NCBI RefSeq assembly: GCF_009727155.1
Contig: NZ_WNWM01000002.1
Location: 6,324,001-6,388,000 of the forward strand
DNA length: 64,000 nucleotides
Direction of reading: 5' to 3'
Origin: Pseudoduganella dura
Lineage (GTDB): Bacteria > Pseudomonadota > Gammaproteobacteria > Burkholderiales > Burkholderiaceae_D
The notes under the pieces are model-generated. The model searched no databases and was not told where the DNA came from. It worked only from the letters and a program-made list of their open reading frames with translations. The position numbers and the translations under genes are program-made. Shown here piece after piece: positions 26,497-35,537 of this stretch. The stretch's first letter is position 1, and every line of letters starts with the position of its first letter.

Positions 26497-27531
26497 TCAG
26501 CGTTTCGCCTCAAATGCCTTCTTCAGCCCTTCGACGGCGAACTTCTGCGCATCCTGCGCTTTCGGTACCACCGGTCCCATGCCGAAGAACTCGTGCGTGA
26601 CGCCGTCGAACTGCCGGTAATCGACCTTCACGCCGTCCTTTTTCAGCCGCTCGGCATAGGATTCGCCTTCGCTGGCCAGCGGGTCGATTTCGGCCGTGAG
26701 CACCGTGGCGGACGGTAGCCCCTTCAGCGTTTGCGCCTTCGCCGGCAGCGCGTACGGGTTTTGCGGGTCGGCACCGTAGTGCTTGAAGAACCACTGCATC
26801 ATGGGCTTGTTCAGCGGCCTGGCGTTGGCATTGCGCTGGTACGACGGCGTGCTCATGTCGTCGCTGACGACCGGGTAGATCAGCAGCTGGTGGACGGGTG
26901 CCGCGACCTGCCTGTCGCGCGCCATCAGCGCGACCACGGTGGCCAGGTTGCCGCCGGCGCTTTCGCCAGCGACCGCCACGCGGGCCGCGTCGCCGCCGAT
27001 GTCCTTCGCGTTGGCCAGCACCCACTGGTAGGCGGCGAACGCGTCGTTCGGCGCCGCCGGGAACTTGTGTTCCGGTGCCTGCCGGTATTCGACCGATACC
27101 ACGATTGCACTGGTACCCGCGGCGATCGCCTTGACCGACGATTCATAGGTTTTCGTGTCGGCGATCACGAAGCCGCCGCCGTGGAAATAGACCACGACAG
27201 GGAAGGGGCCCTTGCCGGGCGGCGTGTAGACGAACAGGGGGATCTTGCCCTGCGGGCCGTCGATGCTCAGCTGCTTCGACGTTACGCCGTCCTTCGGGGC
27301 CGGCACGGCTTCTTCCTTCATCAGCTTCACGACCGCGTCGGCCGGTGTCGGCTGCTTGCGCGCTTCCTCGGGCGCCAGCGTTTCGACCGGCTTGCCGCCC
27401 AGCGACGCCAGCGCGTCGAGTACCTTCTGCATGCGCGGTTCGGCTTTCGGCGGTTCGGGGCTGTCGATGGCGAAGGCGCCAGCGCTGGCGAGCATGCCGG
27501 CAACCGCCAGCGACATGTTGTGTAGTTTCAT
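26497..27531 (-). CDS. Exported alpha/beta-hydrolase of the hormone-sensitive-lipase family
   Basis: A 344-residue esterase with a signal peptide (MKLHNMSLAVAGMLASAGAFA). The oxyanion motif is YFHGGGFV, the nucleophile elbow GESAGGN (Ser191), the acid lies in TAEIDPLASEG and the base His in FDGVTHEFFGM. These are the marks of the HSL (family IV) group, which hydrolyses short-chain esters; the natural substrate is unknown. Residues 25-85 form a Pro/Lys/Glu-rich cap helix region. The ribosome-binding site AGGAGA lies right beside one arm of a perfect palindrome (27541-27559), which suggests regulation at that point. Confidence 0.88.
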   Translation of the reverse strand: MKLHNMSLAVAGMLASAGAFAIDSPEPPKAEPRMQKVLDALASLGGKPVETLAPEEARKQPTPADAVVKLMKEEAVPAPKDGVTSKQLSIDGPQGKIPLFVYTPPGKGPFPVVVYFHGGGFVIADTKTYESSVKAIAAGTSAIVVSVEYRQAPEHKFPAAPNDAFAAYQWVLANAKDIGGDAARVAVAGESAGGNLATVVALMARDRQVAAPVHQLLIYPVVSDDMSTPSYQRNANARPLNKPMMQWFFKHYGADPQNPYALPAKAQTLKGLPSATVLTAEIDPLASEGESYAERLKKDGVKVDYRQFDGVTHEFFGMGPVVPKAQDAQKFAVEGLKKAFEAKR

Positions 27532-27540
27532 CTGGTTCTC

Positions 27541-27559
27541 CTGAAAGTGTGACTTTCAG
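27541..27559 (-). promoter_or_regulatory. Perfect 8-3-8 palindrome in front of the esterase start
   Basis: CTGAAAGT-GTG-ACTTTCAG is a perfect inverted repeat lying 10 to 28 bases upstream of the esterase ATG. On the minus strand its last arm overlaps the AGGAGA ribosome-binding site by two bases (TTTCAGGAGAA). It could be a dimeric-repressor operator or an mRNA hairpin that hides the ribosome-binding site. No T-run follows, so it is not a terminator. Confidence 0.55.
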
Positions 27560-27739
27560 GGTCGTACAAACTGTCGTGCCCGCTCGGTGCGCCACTTCAC
27601 TGTCGGGATAGCGCGACGGGACCGGTTCCGCTGTATGGTTCGCCAGCCAACACAGGCGGTGCCGGCGTGGCGAAGCATGTTCAGCGGGGCTGGCGGGACA
27701 CTCGCTCCGCATGTCCCGGACGCCGCGGAGCAACCGGTA

Positions 27740-28243
27740 TCAGCGCTTCGGCAACTGCCAGTCCGGCCGGAGCCAGTGGCAGGTGTAGCCGTTCGGATGC
27801 ACCTGCAGGTAGTCCTGGTGTTCCGGCTCGGCTTCCCAGAAAGGGCCGGCCGGCACGATTTCGGTCACCACCTTTCCCGGCCACAGGCCGGACGCGTCGA
27901 CATCGGCCACCGTGTCTTCGGCCACACGCTTCTGCCCGGCGTCCCGGTAGAAAATGGCCGAGCGGTAGCTGGTGCCGATGTCGTTGCCCTGGCGGTTCCG
28001 GGTGCTCGGATCGTGGATCTGGAAAAAGAATTCCAGCATGCGGCGGAAGCTGGTGACGGCCGGATCGAACACGATCTCGATCGCTTCGGCGTGCGTGCCA
28101 TGGTTGCGGTAAGTTGCGTTCGGCACGTCGCCGCCCGTGTAGCCGACGCGCGTGGCAAGCACGCCGGGCTGGCTGCGGATCAGTTCTTCCATGCCCCAGA
28201 AGCAGCCGCCGGCGAGGATGGCGGTTTCGGTTTGTTGTGTCAT
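27740..28243 (-). CDS. msrA: Peptide-methionine (S)-S-oxide reductase MsrA
   Basis: A 167-residue cytoplasmic MsrA that reduces the S epimer of methionine sulfoxide in proteins, using thioredoxin. The motif GGCFWGMEE holds the catalytic Cys14. Substrate-pocket elements [31 protein letters not shown] and [10 protein letters not shown] are intact. The C-terminal region has YTCHW and may supply a resolving cysteine. The ATG at 28243 gives the standard short N-terminus. It is separated by 208 bases from the downstream esterase gene and is likely on its own transcript. Confidence 0.96.
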   Translation of the reverse strand: MTQQTETAILAGGCFWGMEELIRSQPGVLATRVGYTGGDVPNATYRNHGTHAEAIEIVFDPAVTSFRRMLEFFFQIHDPSTRNRQGNDIGTSYRSAIFYRDAGQKRVAEDTVADVDASGLWPGKVVTEIVPAGPFWEAEPEHQDYLQVHPNGYTCHWLRPDWQLPKR

Positions 28244-28564
28244 TTTGCGATCTCGAATGTTAAGGGAAGGGCGCGCACTCCGGCGCGCCCCGTTTGAGAT
28301 GGTACATAGTTCCTGCAATCGGTGCTGTCGCGTGCGCTGGTCGCACTCAGGCATTGTGGACGTACCTGGCTTGTGGGCGTGCTTGGGCGGTGCCGGTGTG
28401 CTCATGCACATCCGATATTTTAAAGCGCATGCGTGAAAGGCGCGATCCGGCGCGCGCCAAGGGCGGTCGGGAACCGTTCCGACCCGTCCATGCGGCGTGC
28501 TCCTACGGGCCGCAGCGGCGCGGCATGACAGAATCGCCGGACCTACAAAACGAAGGAGAGCGCC
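28244..28564. other. Intergenic region between msrA and the Gly/Thr-rich protein gene
   Basis: A 321-base gap between divergent genes. It must carry both promoters. I see an AT-rich patch (GATATTTTAAAG near 28414-28425) followed by a CGCATGCG palindrome at 28426-28433, and no clear promoter pair or RNA gene. Open frames crossing it look non-coding. Confidence 0.4.
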
Positions 28565-29236
28565 ATGAAGATGAATTCTGCATTGATTCTTGCAGCCCTG
28601 CTGGGCACGTCCGCCGTCCACGCCCAGACCGTCACGACGCCAGCGGCGCCCGCAGGCGCCGGCCAGGTGAACACCGGTGTCAACACCGGCATCAATAGCG
28701 GCGTGAACACGGGTGCCGGCGGTGTGAACCGGGTGACGAATCCGGCAATGCGCGTTGCGCCCGCACCGGTCAACGGCACGGTCGCACCCGCGACCGGCTC
28801 CATCGGCACGCCCGGGGTAACGTCGCCCCTCGGTACGGTCGGCAATTCGACCAGTGGCGCCACGCTGCAAGGTCAGACCGGCTCGTCGGCCACCACCATC
28901 GGCCCGTCGCCTGTAACGGGCGCGACCGGTGCGCCGGGCACGTTGGGCGGCAATGCGCTGGGCACGGGCAACACGACAGGCGGCGCATCCGCCACAGGCA
29001 CCTTGAACAGCGTGACACCGGCCGGCACCAACCGTTCCGCCACCACCCGAGGCGCGGCCGGCACGAGGGCGGGCGGCACCACGTCGGGCGACTCTGCCGG
29101 CGGCACGACGGGCAGCGGCGCAACCGGCAGCGGGGTCGCGACCGGAACCAGCGGTACCACGACCGGCACCAGCGGAACCGGCACCAGCGGAACCGGCACC
29201 ACGGGTACTGGTGCAGGCACAGGCACGACCAGGTGA
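28565..29236 (+). CDS. Exported Gly/Thr/Ala-rich low-complexity protein
   Basis: A 223-residue protein with a signal peptide ([20 protein letters not shown]) and a mature chain almost wholly of Gly, Thr, Ala, Ser, Val and Asn, with no Cys. The N-terminal part repeats NTGxN units ([16 protein letters not shown]); the C-terminal 50 residues repeat GTSGT. The composition suggests a disordered or fibrous secreted protein; I do not recognise a family. AAGGAGAG upstream of the ATG is a strong ribosome-binding site. Its stop overlaps the next gene's GTG start (GTGA), so the two are translationally coupled. Confidence 0.7.
   Translation: MKMNSALILAALLGTSAVHAQTVTTPAAPAGAGQVNTGVNTGINSGVNTGAGGVNRVTNPAMRVAPAPVNGTVAPATGSIGTPGVTSPLGTVGNSTSGATLQGQTGSSATTIGPSPVTGATGAPGTLGGNALGTGNTTGGASATGTLNSVTPAGTNRSATTRGAAGTRAGGTTSGDSAGGTTGSGATGSGVATGTSGTTTGTSGTGTSGTGTTGTGAGTGTTR
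29161..29205 (+). repeat. 15-bp tandem repeat inside the Gly/Thr-rich gene
   Basis: Three head-to-tail units of the form (g/a)ACCGGCACCAGCGG lie at 29161-29175, 29176-29190 and 29191-29205, the last diverged. Each encodes five residues, so expansion or loss keeps the reading frame. It is a likely site of length variation between strains. Confidence 0.7.
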
Positions 29237-30153
29237 GCGAAAGCAGGACCTGCGAAGTCCTCGTCATCGGCGGCGGGCCCGGCGGGCTCACCGCCGCCGT
29301 CTACCTGCGCCGGTTCCGGCGCGACGTGATCGTGGCGGACAAGGGAAACAGCCGGCTGTCGATGATCCCCATCAGCCATAACTACCCCGGCTTTCCCGGC
29401 GGCGTGCCGGGGGCCGAGCTGCTCGGGCGCTTGCGCGAGCAGCTCACCTGCTATGGCGGCAGCGTGGATGGCGTGGAGATCACCGGCCTGGCAAAGGAGG
29501 AGGACGTCTTCGTCGCCACTTACGACGGCGGTGAAATCCGCACGCCCGTCGTGCTGCTCGCCACGGGCGTTGCGGACAAGGGTTTGCCAATCGAAAACTG
29601 GCATGACGCCGTGGCCAGCGGTGCCGTACGCCTGTGCCCCGTCTGCGACGGCTACGATATCCTCGACAAGCGCGTGGCCGTGGCCTCGCAGCCGCACAAC
29701 CGCACCGGCCATGCGCTGTTCATGCGCACGTTTTCCTGCGACGTGACGCTGTTCGAGCGCGAACCGGATGTGCCGCTGTCCGAAGAGGAAGCCGAAAAGC
29801 TGCGCGTGGCCAAGGTGCGCTATGTCGCTTCGCCCGTGAAAGGCGTGACGTTGACGGACGCGATGGAACCGGTGCTGCACACCGAGGACGGCGAGGACCA
29901 CCTGTTCGATGTGTTCTATCCGATGCTGGGCGAAACCGCCCGTTCCGGCCTGGCGCATGCATTGGGTGCGCACTGCGGCGATTGCGACAAGGTGATCGTC
30001 GACAAGCACCAGCGCACCACCGTGCCCGGCATGTATGCCATCGGCGACTTGGTGGTGGGCCTAAACCAGATCAGCGTCGCGATCGGGCAGGCGGCGATCG
30101 CGGCTACCGCCATCCACAACGCATTGCCATGGCGGTTCCGGCAGCGGCTTTGA
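29233..30153 (+). CDS. Thioredoxin-reductase-like FAD flavoprotein with an altered NAD(P)H site
   Basis: A 306-residue protein with the thioredoxin-reductase fold. The FAD-binding start [19 protein letters not shown] is intact, as are ATGVADK and the C-terminal [24 protein letters not shown]. The redox-active pair is CPVCDGYD, in the place of CATCDG. The NADPH-binding domain is odd: where active reductases have a GGGxSA loop, this one reads [14 protein letters not shown]. Direct NADPH use is therefore doubtful, and another electron donor is possible. Translation starts at a GTG overlapping the upstream stop. The pairing with an exported low-complexity protein is unexplained. Confidence 0.8.
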   Translation: MSESRTCEVLVIGGGPGGLTAAVYLRRFRRDVIVADKGNSRLSMIPISHNYPGFPGGVPGAELLGRLREQLTCYGGSVDGVEITGLAKEEDVFVATYDGGEIRTPVVLLATGVADKGLPIENWHDAVASGAVRLCPVCDGYDILDKRVAVASQPHNRTGHALFMRTFSCDVTLFEREPDVPLSEEEAEKLRVAKVRYVASPVKGVTLTDAMEPVLHTEDGEDHLFDVFYPMLGETARSGLAHALGAHCGDCDKVIVDKHQRTTVPGMYAIGDLVVGLNQISVAIGQAAIAATAIHNALPWRFRQRL

Positions 30154-30180
30154 ACGGCAACTGTCGGACCAGGTATGAAA

Positions 30181-30203
30181 AACGGCGGCCAGTGGCCGCC
30201 GTT
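30181..30203. terminator. Bidirectional rho-independent terminator
   Basis: A perfect 10-bp stem (AACGGCGGCC / GGCCGCCGTT) with a three-base loop lies between two convergent genes. CTTGTTT follows on the plus strand and TTTTTCAT on the minus strand. It should end both the flavoprotein and the glycosyltransferase transcripts. Confidence 0.85.
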
Positions 30204-30250
30204 CTTGTTTGGTCAACGCCGGGGAACCGTGCGGTTCCCCGTGCTGCACG

Positions 30251-31549
30251 TTACTCCGCTTTCACCGCCGCCTGTGCGGAGGCGGATTGGGATAGCTGGT
30301 AGGCCGCGGCCGTGGCGCCGGCCACGGCGCCGCCGCCGATCACGGTGCCGACCTTCGGCGCGGTGGCCGTGGTGGCCGTGGTGCGCAGCGGGTTGACGTT
30401 GTGGGCCGCTTCGCCGTAGGACATTTCCTGTGCCGTGAGCCGCTGGAACTTGCGCGCCGGGGTGGCGTTCTCGATCAGGTCGCGCATGCGGGTCGCGGTG
30501 TTTTCCCACGAGGTCTTGGCCACCACTTCGCGCATCTTCCGGGCCATCGTCGCGGTCTGTTCGTCCGTCTGCGCCAGCGCGGCTTCGATATGGGCGACGA
30601 ATTCCGCCGCGTCGTGGCCGATCGCCACCACGTCGCCATACGGCTGCTCCACATCGCGGATCGGCGTCGACACGATCGGCAGCTCGGCGGCCATGTATTC
30701 CAGCACCTTGGTCGGGCTGATGAATTTCGTGGCTTCATTGATCGCGAACGGCATCAGGCATACGTCCCAGCCGGCCAGGAACTTCGGCAGGTCGTCGTAG
30801 CCGCGCTGGCCCATGTAGTGAATGTTCGGGCGCTGCGGCAGATGCGCCGGATCGATCTTCACGACCGGACCCACCAGCACGATCTGCCAGTCCGGGTTCG
30901 CATCGGCGATCTTCGCGGTCAGCTCGGTGTCGAAGCGTTCGTCGATCACGCCATAGAAGCCCAGGCGCGGATGCGGAATATGGGCTTGGTCTGCGTGGCT
31001 GGCCTCGCGCTCCAGCGATTGGCGGAAGTGCTTCGCATCGACCGAGCTGGAGAAGCAGTGCGCATTCGAATGGCGGTTCTTCTTCGCTTCATACAGGCTC
31101 GGGCCGCCAGTGAACACGAGGTCGGCGATGTTCAGCAACGCCGTTTCGCGCTGCAGCAGCTGGCGCGGGGGATTCTTGAAGGCCGACAGCTCGTCCATGC
31201 AATCGTACACGACGAGGCTGGCATGCAGCTGCGGCAGCAGCGGCAGGGCCATCGGCGTATAGAACCACACGATCGGGTCTTCGCCTTCGGGCACCAGCTT
31301 GGCGACCATCGGCTGCACCAGCGGAATCTGGTCGTCGTGGAAACCCCACTGCTGGATCGGCGTGTGCGGCTGGCAAACCGTGATGTTGGGCGCCGGCTCC
31401 CAGGTCTTCATGAAGCTTTCGCCCTCGTGGTGAATGGGCTCTTCCACAAGCACGATCTTGTAATGTTTGGCCAGGCGGGTGAGCAGGTGCTGCGGACGCT
31501 GAAAGACGAAGTCCCAGCGAAGGTGGCAGAACACGATAATGGTCGACAT
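30251..31549 (-). CDS. Glycosyltransferase family 1-like protein (GT-B fold)
   Basis: A 432-residue cytoplasmic protein. The opening IIVFCHLRWDFVFQRPQHLL is typical of a group of GT-B glycosyltransferases annotated near polysaccharide genes. The second half contains RLGFYGVIDERFD, a UDP-sugar region GQRGYDDLPKFLAGWDVCLMPF, and SPTKVLEYMAAELPIVST, in which the EYMA Glu is the donor-binding residue of GT4-like enzymes. The last 60 residues are Ala/Thr-rich with a possible hydrophobic stretch (VIGGGAVAGATAAAY). AAGGGAGA upstream supports the start. It lies 96 bases downstream of the family 2 glycosidase, probably in one operon. Donor and acceptor are unknown. Confidence 0.8.
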   Translation of the reverse strand: MSTIIVFCHLRWDFVFQRPQHLLTRLAKHYKIVLVEEPIHHEGESFMKTWEPAPNITVCQPHTPIQQWGFHDDQIPLVQPMVAKLVPEGEDPIVWFYTPMALPLLPQLHASLVVYDCMDELSAFKNPPRQLLQRETALLNIADLVFTGGPSLYEAKKNRHSNAHCFSSSVDAKHFRQSLEREASHADQAHIPHPRLGFYGVIDERFDTELTAKIADANPDWQIVLVGPVVKIDPAHLPQRPNIHYMGQRGYDDLPKFLAGWDVCLMPFAINEATKFISPTKVLEYMAAELPIVSTPIRDVEQPYGDVVAIGHDAAEFVAHIEAALAQTDEQTATMARKMREVVAKTSWENTATRMRDLIENATPARKFQRLTAQEMSYGEAAHNVNPLRTTATTATAPKVGTVIGGGAVAGATAAAYQLSQSASAQAAVKAE

Positions 31550-31645
31550 GGTTTCTCCCTTGCCCGATACGGGTCGTTAATTGTGGTTCGTAAATTTTCA
31601 AACAGCTTGCCAACGGCGCCGCGTCCCCGCCGGGGACGGCGGGCG

Positions 31646-33433
31646 CTAGACCGGTTCAGGCGGATCCTGCGCGACGAGCTGGACGCTGCGGGTAGCGGCG
31701 CTGATCTTCTCGAACGGGATCTTCGGCGTGCGGTCAGCGTTCAGCAGGCCGTTCGCTTCCTGGTACGTGTCGGCGAACTGCGTATAGCAGAAGCCGGAAA
31801 ACATTTGCGTCTCGTTCACCACCTTCAGCAGAGCGGTGTAGTGCTCGTAGAAGGATTCGGCCGTGTTCGCCCGCGAATAACCCCACGTGTCGATGTCGGG
31901 CGCTTTCGTATCGAAGGCGATGCCGCCGAATTCCGTCAGCACGATCGGCTGGCCGCGGTGCGGGAAGCCGTCGAGCGTCAGGATACGGCCGCCGGGGCGA
32001 CGCTGATCGAACAGCGTGCGGGCCGGGTCGCTCACCTCGTAGCGCGCCTTGATGCGCTGCGGATCGCTGTCGTAATCGTGGATGCCGAGTATGTCGGTCG
32101 CCGAAGCTTCCCAGCCATCGTTGCCGATCACGGGGCGCGTCGAGTCCATCATGCGCGTCATGTGATACAGCGCTTCCACGGCGTTCCGATGTGCCTGCAT
32201 CGACGTCAGGTTCGGCACACCCCACGATTCATTGAACGGCACCCACACGATCACGCACGGGTGACTGTAGTCGCGCTCGATGGCTTCCTGCCATTCCTTG
32301 ATCAGGCGCGTCATCGATTTCGGGCTGAACGAATAGGCGGAAGGCATTTCTTCCCACACCATCAGTCCCAGCTTGTCCGCCCAGTAAAGATAGCGCGGAT
32401 CTTCGATCTTCTGGTGCTTGCGCACACCGTTGAAGCCCATCAGCTTGGCCAGTTCCACGTCGCGCTTGAGCGCTTCGTCGTTCGGTGCCGTGATGCCGCT
32501 GTCCGGCCAGTAACCCTGGTCCAGCACCAGGCGCAGCGGGTAAGGCCTTCCATTGAGCATGAACCGGTCCCGGTTGATGGCCACGGAACGCAGTGCCGTA
32601 TAGGATCGTACCGTTTCCAGCTCTTTGCCGTCGCACCGCAGCGTGAGTTCCACATCGAGCAGCGTGGGCCGTTCCGGGCTCCACAGCAGGTCGTTGCGCG
32701 AATCGTCGATGCCGGGGTCTGAGATGGCGATCTTGCGATGCGCTTCCTGGCCCATCAGCTTGTATTCGTCGTCGGCCAGCAGCACGTCGCCGTGCCACAG
32801 CTTCACTTCCACCGTCAGTTTCTCGCGGCGCTCGCCGGCCGCCAGGATGTCGCAGCCGATCTCGAAGCCGTCGAAGTGCGGCGTCCAGCGCACCCGCTTC
32901 AGGTACGTGGCCGGGACCTGTTCCAGCCACACGGTCTGCCAGATGCCGGTGGTGCGCGGATACCAGATCGAGTGCGGTTCCAGTTGCCAGTCCTGCTTGC
33001 CGCGCGGCTTGGCCAGGTCGTGCGGATCGTCTTCCGCGCGCAGCACGATCACCTGGCGCGTGCCTTCGGCCAATGCGTCGGTGATGTCCACGCAGAACGA
33101 CGTATGCCCGCCCTGGTGCGAGGTCACGAGGCGGTCGTTGACCCAGACCTTGGCCTCGTAGTCGACGGCGCCGAAGTGCAGGATCGTACGTTCGCCACGG
33201 TTTTCCATGTCGAACTCGAGCCGGTACCAGGCTACGGTATGGAAACCCATGTCGTGGATGCCGGACAGTTTCGTTTCCGGTGCATACGGCACCTGGATCT
33301 CGTGCGTCCAGTCGATGTTGTCGTCGGGACGGCAGTGACGTTCTTCATCGTCATAGGCGAACTGCCACGTGCCGTTCAGGTTCTGCCAGTTGTCGCGTAC
33401 CAGCTGCGGTCGCGGATAGTCGAAATCACTCAT
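31646..33433 (-). CDS. Glycoside hydrolase family 2 enzyme (beta-galactosidase/glucuronidase type)
   Basis: A 595-residue enzyme with the GH2 order: sugar-binding jelly roll (residues about 15-175; [31 protein letters not shown]), an Ig-like domain (about 180-285) and a TIM barrel (about 290-580). The acid/base is Glu402 in PFNESWG and the nucleophile Glu501 in LTEFGG. There is no signal peptide, so the enzyme is cytoplasmic and acts on imported or internal glycosides; it retains the anomeric configuration as the family does. AGAGG lies just upstream of the ATG. An unconvincing open frame (33430-33852) overlaps its start. Confidence 0.88.
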   Translation of the reverse strand: MSDFDYPRPQLVRDNWQNLNGTWQFAYDDEERHCRPDDNIDWTHEIQVPYAPETKLSGIHDMGFHTVAWYRLEFDMENRGERTILHFGAVDYEAKVWVNDRLVTSHQGGHTSFCVDITDALAEGTRQVIVLRAEDDPHDLAKPRGKQDWQLEPHSIWYPRTTGIWQTVWLEQVPATYLKRVRWTPHFDGFEIGCDILAAGERREKLTVEVKLWHGDVLLADDEYKLMGQEAHRKIAISDPGIDDSRNDLLWSPERPTLLDVELTLRCDGKELETVRSYTALRSVAINRDRFMLNGRPYPLRLVLDQGYWPDSGITAPNDEALKRDVELAKLMGFNGVRKHQKIEDPRYLYWADKLGLMVWEEMPSAYSFSPKSMTRLIKEWQEAIERDYSHPCVIVWVPFNESWGVPNLTSMQAHRNAVEALYHMTRMMDSTRPVIGNDGWEASATDILGIHDYDSDPQRIKARYEVSDPARTLFDQRRPGGRILTLDGFPHRGQPIVLTEFGGIAFDTKAPDIDTWGYSRANTAESFYEHYTALLKVVNETQMFSGFCYTQFADTYQEANGLLNADRTPKIPFEKISAATRSVQLVAQDPPEPV

Positions 33434-33867
33434 CGGATCCTCTCTTTATTTTGCATTTCTTGTGGGCCTTGTGGCTGGAGGTTGGCGGGAATGAGCTGCG
33501 TCGCGGCAGCGCCTGCGGCGCCGGCCCGCGATTCGGACCCGGTCATGGCACGCCGTCCCGCGGCAGCGGCCGTGCCGACAGGGCACAACGGCACGCAGGC
33601 GCCGCTGGTGCCGGCGGCCTTGCGCGACGCGTTCGTCGGTTCTTCAGATATCGGAAAGGGGACGGGCCGCCCGCCATCGTCGCGGTGCGTTCCCGGCACG
33701 GAGGTGCGGTGGAAGGCAATGTTGGAGGCACCGGCGGCCGCACCGACCGGGGAACGTCCGTTCCCGCGGAAAGGTGGTGTGCGGCAGTCGTCTGGCGAGT
33801 AGCGCGGTGCGTGCATGCGACAGGTTCCGTTCTCAATGTCTTGAGTGGACATCCTATCAAGTATTGA

Positions 33868-33893
33868 CCGCGCGATAAGTCAATTCCGCGCGG
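33868..33893. repeat. Inverted repeat upstream of the GH2 gene
   Basis: CCGCGCG and CGCGCGG are separated by 12 bases and flanked by near-matching TTGA and CAA, giving an almost 10-bp dyad. It could be an operator; no regulator gene is adjacent. Confidence 0.45.
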
Positions 33894-33974
33894 CAATTCC
33901 TACTATTTTCGACTCAACAGTTCGTAACTATTGGTATCTGGCCGGGGCTGGCACCCGTTGCTATGGCAGGTGGC

Positions 33975-33987
33975 TAACCACTGGTTA
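33975..33987. promoter_or_regulatory. Palindrome TAACCA-C-TGGTTA
   Basis: A perfect 6-1-6 inverted repeat in AT-rich intergenic DNA, a size typical of repressor operators. It lies 72 bases past the permease stop and far upstream of the GH2 gene, so its target is uncertain. Confidence 0.4.
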
Positions 33988-34058
33988 AAGTTATGTAGGA
34001 ACAGTCCTGCAAATCGCCTAGTTAAGAGCTGACACCTCAAAAGCAAGTTTTCTCAGGG

Positions 34059-35357
34059 TCAGGCCCCCAGCCACGTGTACTTGAACAGGAACACCAGGGC
34101 GATGATCCAGACCACGGCCTTCACTTCGCGCACGCGGCCCGTCAGCAGTTTCAGCGCCGCATAGGTGATGAAGCCGAAAGCGATGCCGTGGGCGATGGAA
34201 TAGGTGAACGGGATCAGCAGCGCGGTCACGGCGGCGGGGATGCTCTCGGTGGTTTCGTTCCACTCCACGTCGGCCAGGTCGCGCAGCATGAGGCAGGACA
34301 CGAACAGCAGTGCCGGCGCGGTCGCGTAAGCGGGGACGACACCGGCAAGCGGCGAGATGAACAGGCTCGCCAGGAACAGCAGCGCCACGACCACGGCCGT
34401 CAGCCCGGTACGCCCGCCGGCCTGCACGCCGGCTGCGCTCTCGACGTAAGCCGTGGTGCTGGACGTTCCCATCACCGACCCTACCACGATCGCGGTGCTG
34501 TCCGCCATCAGCGCGCGGTTCAGCCGCTCCATCTTGCCTTCGACGAGCAGCCCGGCCCGCGCCGCCACGCCCATCAGCGTTCCCGTAGCGTCGAACAGCT
34601 CCACCAGGAAGAACACCAGCACCACGTTGAGGATGCCGGTGCCGAACGCGCCGCTGATATCGAGCTTGCCGAAGGTGGGCGCCAGCGAGGGCGGCAACGA
34701 GAAGATGCCATTGAAGGTATTGCCGCCGAAGAAGAACGACAGCACGGTGACGATCACGATGCCGATCAGGATCGCGCCCTTGACGCGCAACCTGTCCAGG
34801 GCCACGATGACCAGGAAGCCGATGATCGCCAGCAGTGCCGGCGCCTTGTGCAGGTCGCCCACGGTGACCATCGTGGCCGCGTTCGCCGTCACGATGCCCG
34901 CGCTCTTCAGCGCGATCAGGCCGAGGAACAGCCCGAGGCCGACCGTGATCGCGGTGCGCAGCGATGTGGGGATGCCCTTGACGATCATTTCGCGCAGCCC
35001 GAAGATGGAAATGATCAGGAACAGGCAGCCGGAAATGAAGACGGCGCCCAGCGCCGTCTGCCAGGGCACGCCCATGCCGAGCACGACCGCGTAGGCGAAA
35101 TAGGCGTTCAGGCCCATGCCGGGCGCCATGCCGATCGGGTAGTTCGCATAGAAGCCCATGATGAACGTGCCGAGCGCGGCCGCCAGGCAGGTGGCGACGA
35201 ACACCGCGTCCTTCGGTACGCCGGCATCGGCCAGGATCGCCGGGTTGACGAAGATGATGTAGGCCATCGTCAGGAATGTTGTTATCCCGGCAATGACTTC
35301 GGTGCGCACATCCGTGCCGCTTTCCTTCAACTTGAACATTTTTTCGGCAATCGACAC
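34059..35357 (-). CDS. NCS2-family purine permease (AzgA-like, adenine/guanine/hypoxanthine)
   Basis: A 432-residue inner-membrane symporter of the AzgA/GhxP branch. Family stretches include EVIAGITTFLTMAYIIFVNP, MGFYANYPIGMAPGMGLNAYF, VFFLVELFDATGTLMGV and TTAYVESAAGVQAGGRTG. About 12-14 membrane segments are present. The start is a GTG at 35357, six bases after an excellent GGGAGAG site, giving the N-terminus VSIAEKMFKLKESGTDVRTE; longer openings read into non-coding DNA. It imports purine bases with protons for salvage. The gene stands alone between the ABC-F gene and a long intergenic region. Confidence 0.93.
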   Translation of the reverse strand: MSIAEKMFKLKESGTDVRTEVIAGITTFLTMAYIIFVNPAILADAGVPKDAVFVATCLAAALGTFIMGFYANYPIGMAPGMGLNAYFAYAVVLGMGVPWQTALGAVFISGCLFLIISIFGLREMIVKGIPTSLRTAITVGLGLFLGLIALKSAGIVTANAATMVTVGDLHKAPALLAIIGFLVIVALDRLRVKGAILIGIVIVTVLSFFFGGNTFNGIFSLPPSLAPTFGKLDISGAFGTGILNVVLVFFLVELFDATGTLMGVAARAGLLVEGKMERLNRALMADSTAIVVGSVMGTSSTTAYVESAAGVQAGGRTGLTAVVVALLFLASLFISPLAGVVPAYATAPALLFVSCLMLRDLADVEWNETTESIPAAVTALLIPFTYSIAHGIAFGFITYAALKLLTGRVREVKAVVWIIALVFLFKYTWLGA

Positions 35358-35537
35358 GGCTTGCTCTCCCGATGGTAGTGATGTTGGCCGAAAGCATAAC
35401 ACTCGCTTCCATTCTTGAAGCCATCTGCTCGGCAATATAGCAATAAGTGTTGCAAGGATATAATGCTTCGGGCTTTCTGTGGGTTGCTGGGGTGCGAAGC
35501 CCGTCTTTGTCGGGCAAACGGCGGTCGCCATGCGGTT

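Larger units (their letters stand above)
33434..34058. other. Long intergenic region between the GH2 gene and the purine permease gene
   Basis: Of these 625 bases, the left 420 are GC-rich and contain a minus-strand open frame (33430-33852) that meets the GH2 start in an ATGA overlap but has a Pro/Ala/Gly/Arg-heavy, non-coding composition. The right 200 bases are AT-rich. They hold two dyads, CCGCGCG...CGCGCGG at 33868-33893 and TAACCA-C-TGGTTA at 33975-33987. This is probably the control region of the GH2/glycosyltransferase unit. Confidence 0.5.

Noticed and set aside
33430..33852. A 140-codon minus-strand open frame with an ATGA overlap to the GH2 start
   Set aside because: The overlap is suggestive, but the composition (Pro, Ala, Gly, Arg) and the lack of a ribosome-binding site make a real protein unlikely. 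The GH2 gene has its own ribosome-binding site.
34059..35531. A longer purine permease starting at 35531
   Set aside because: The 58 extra residues have no membrane or family features, and the GTG at 35357 has an excellent ribosome-binding site.
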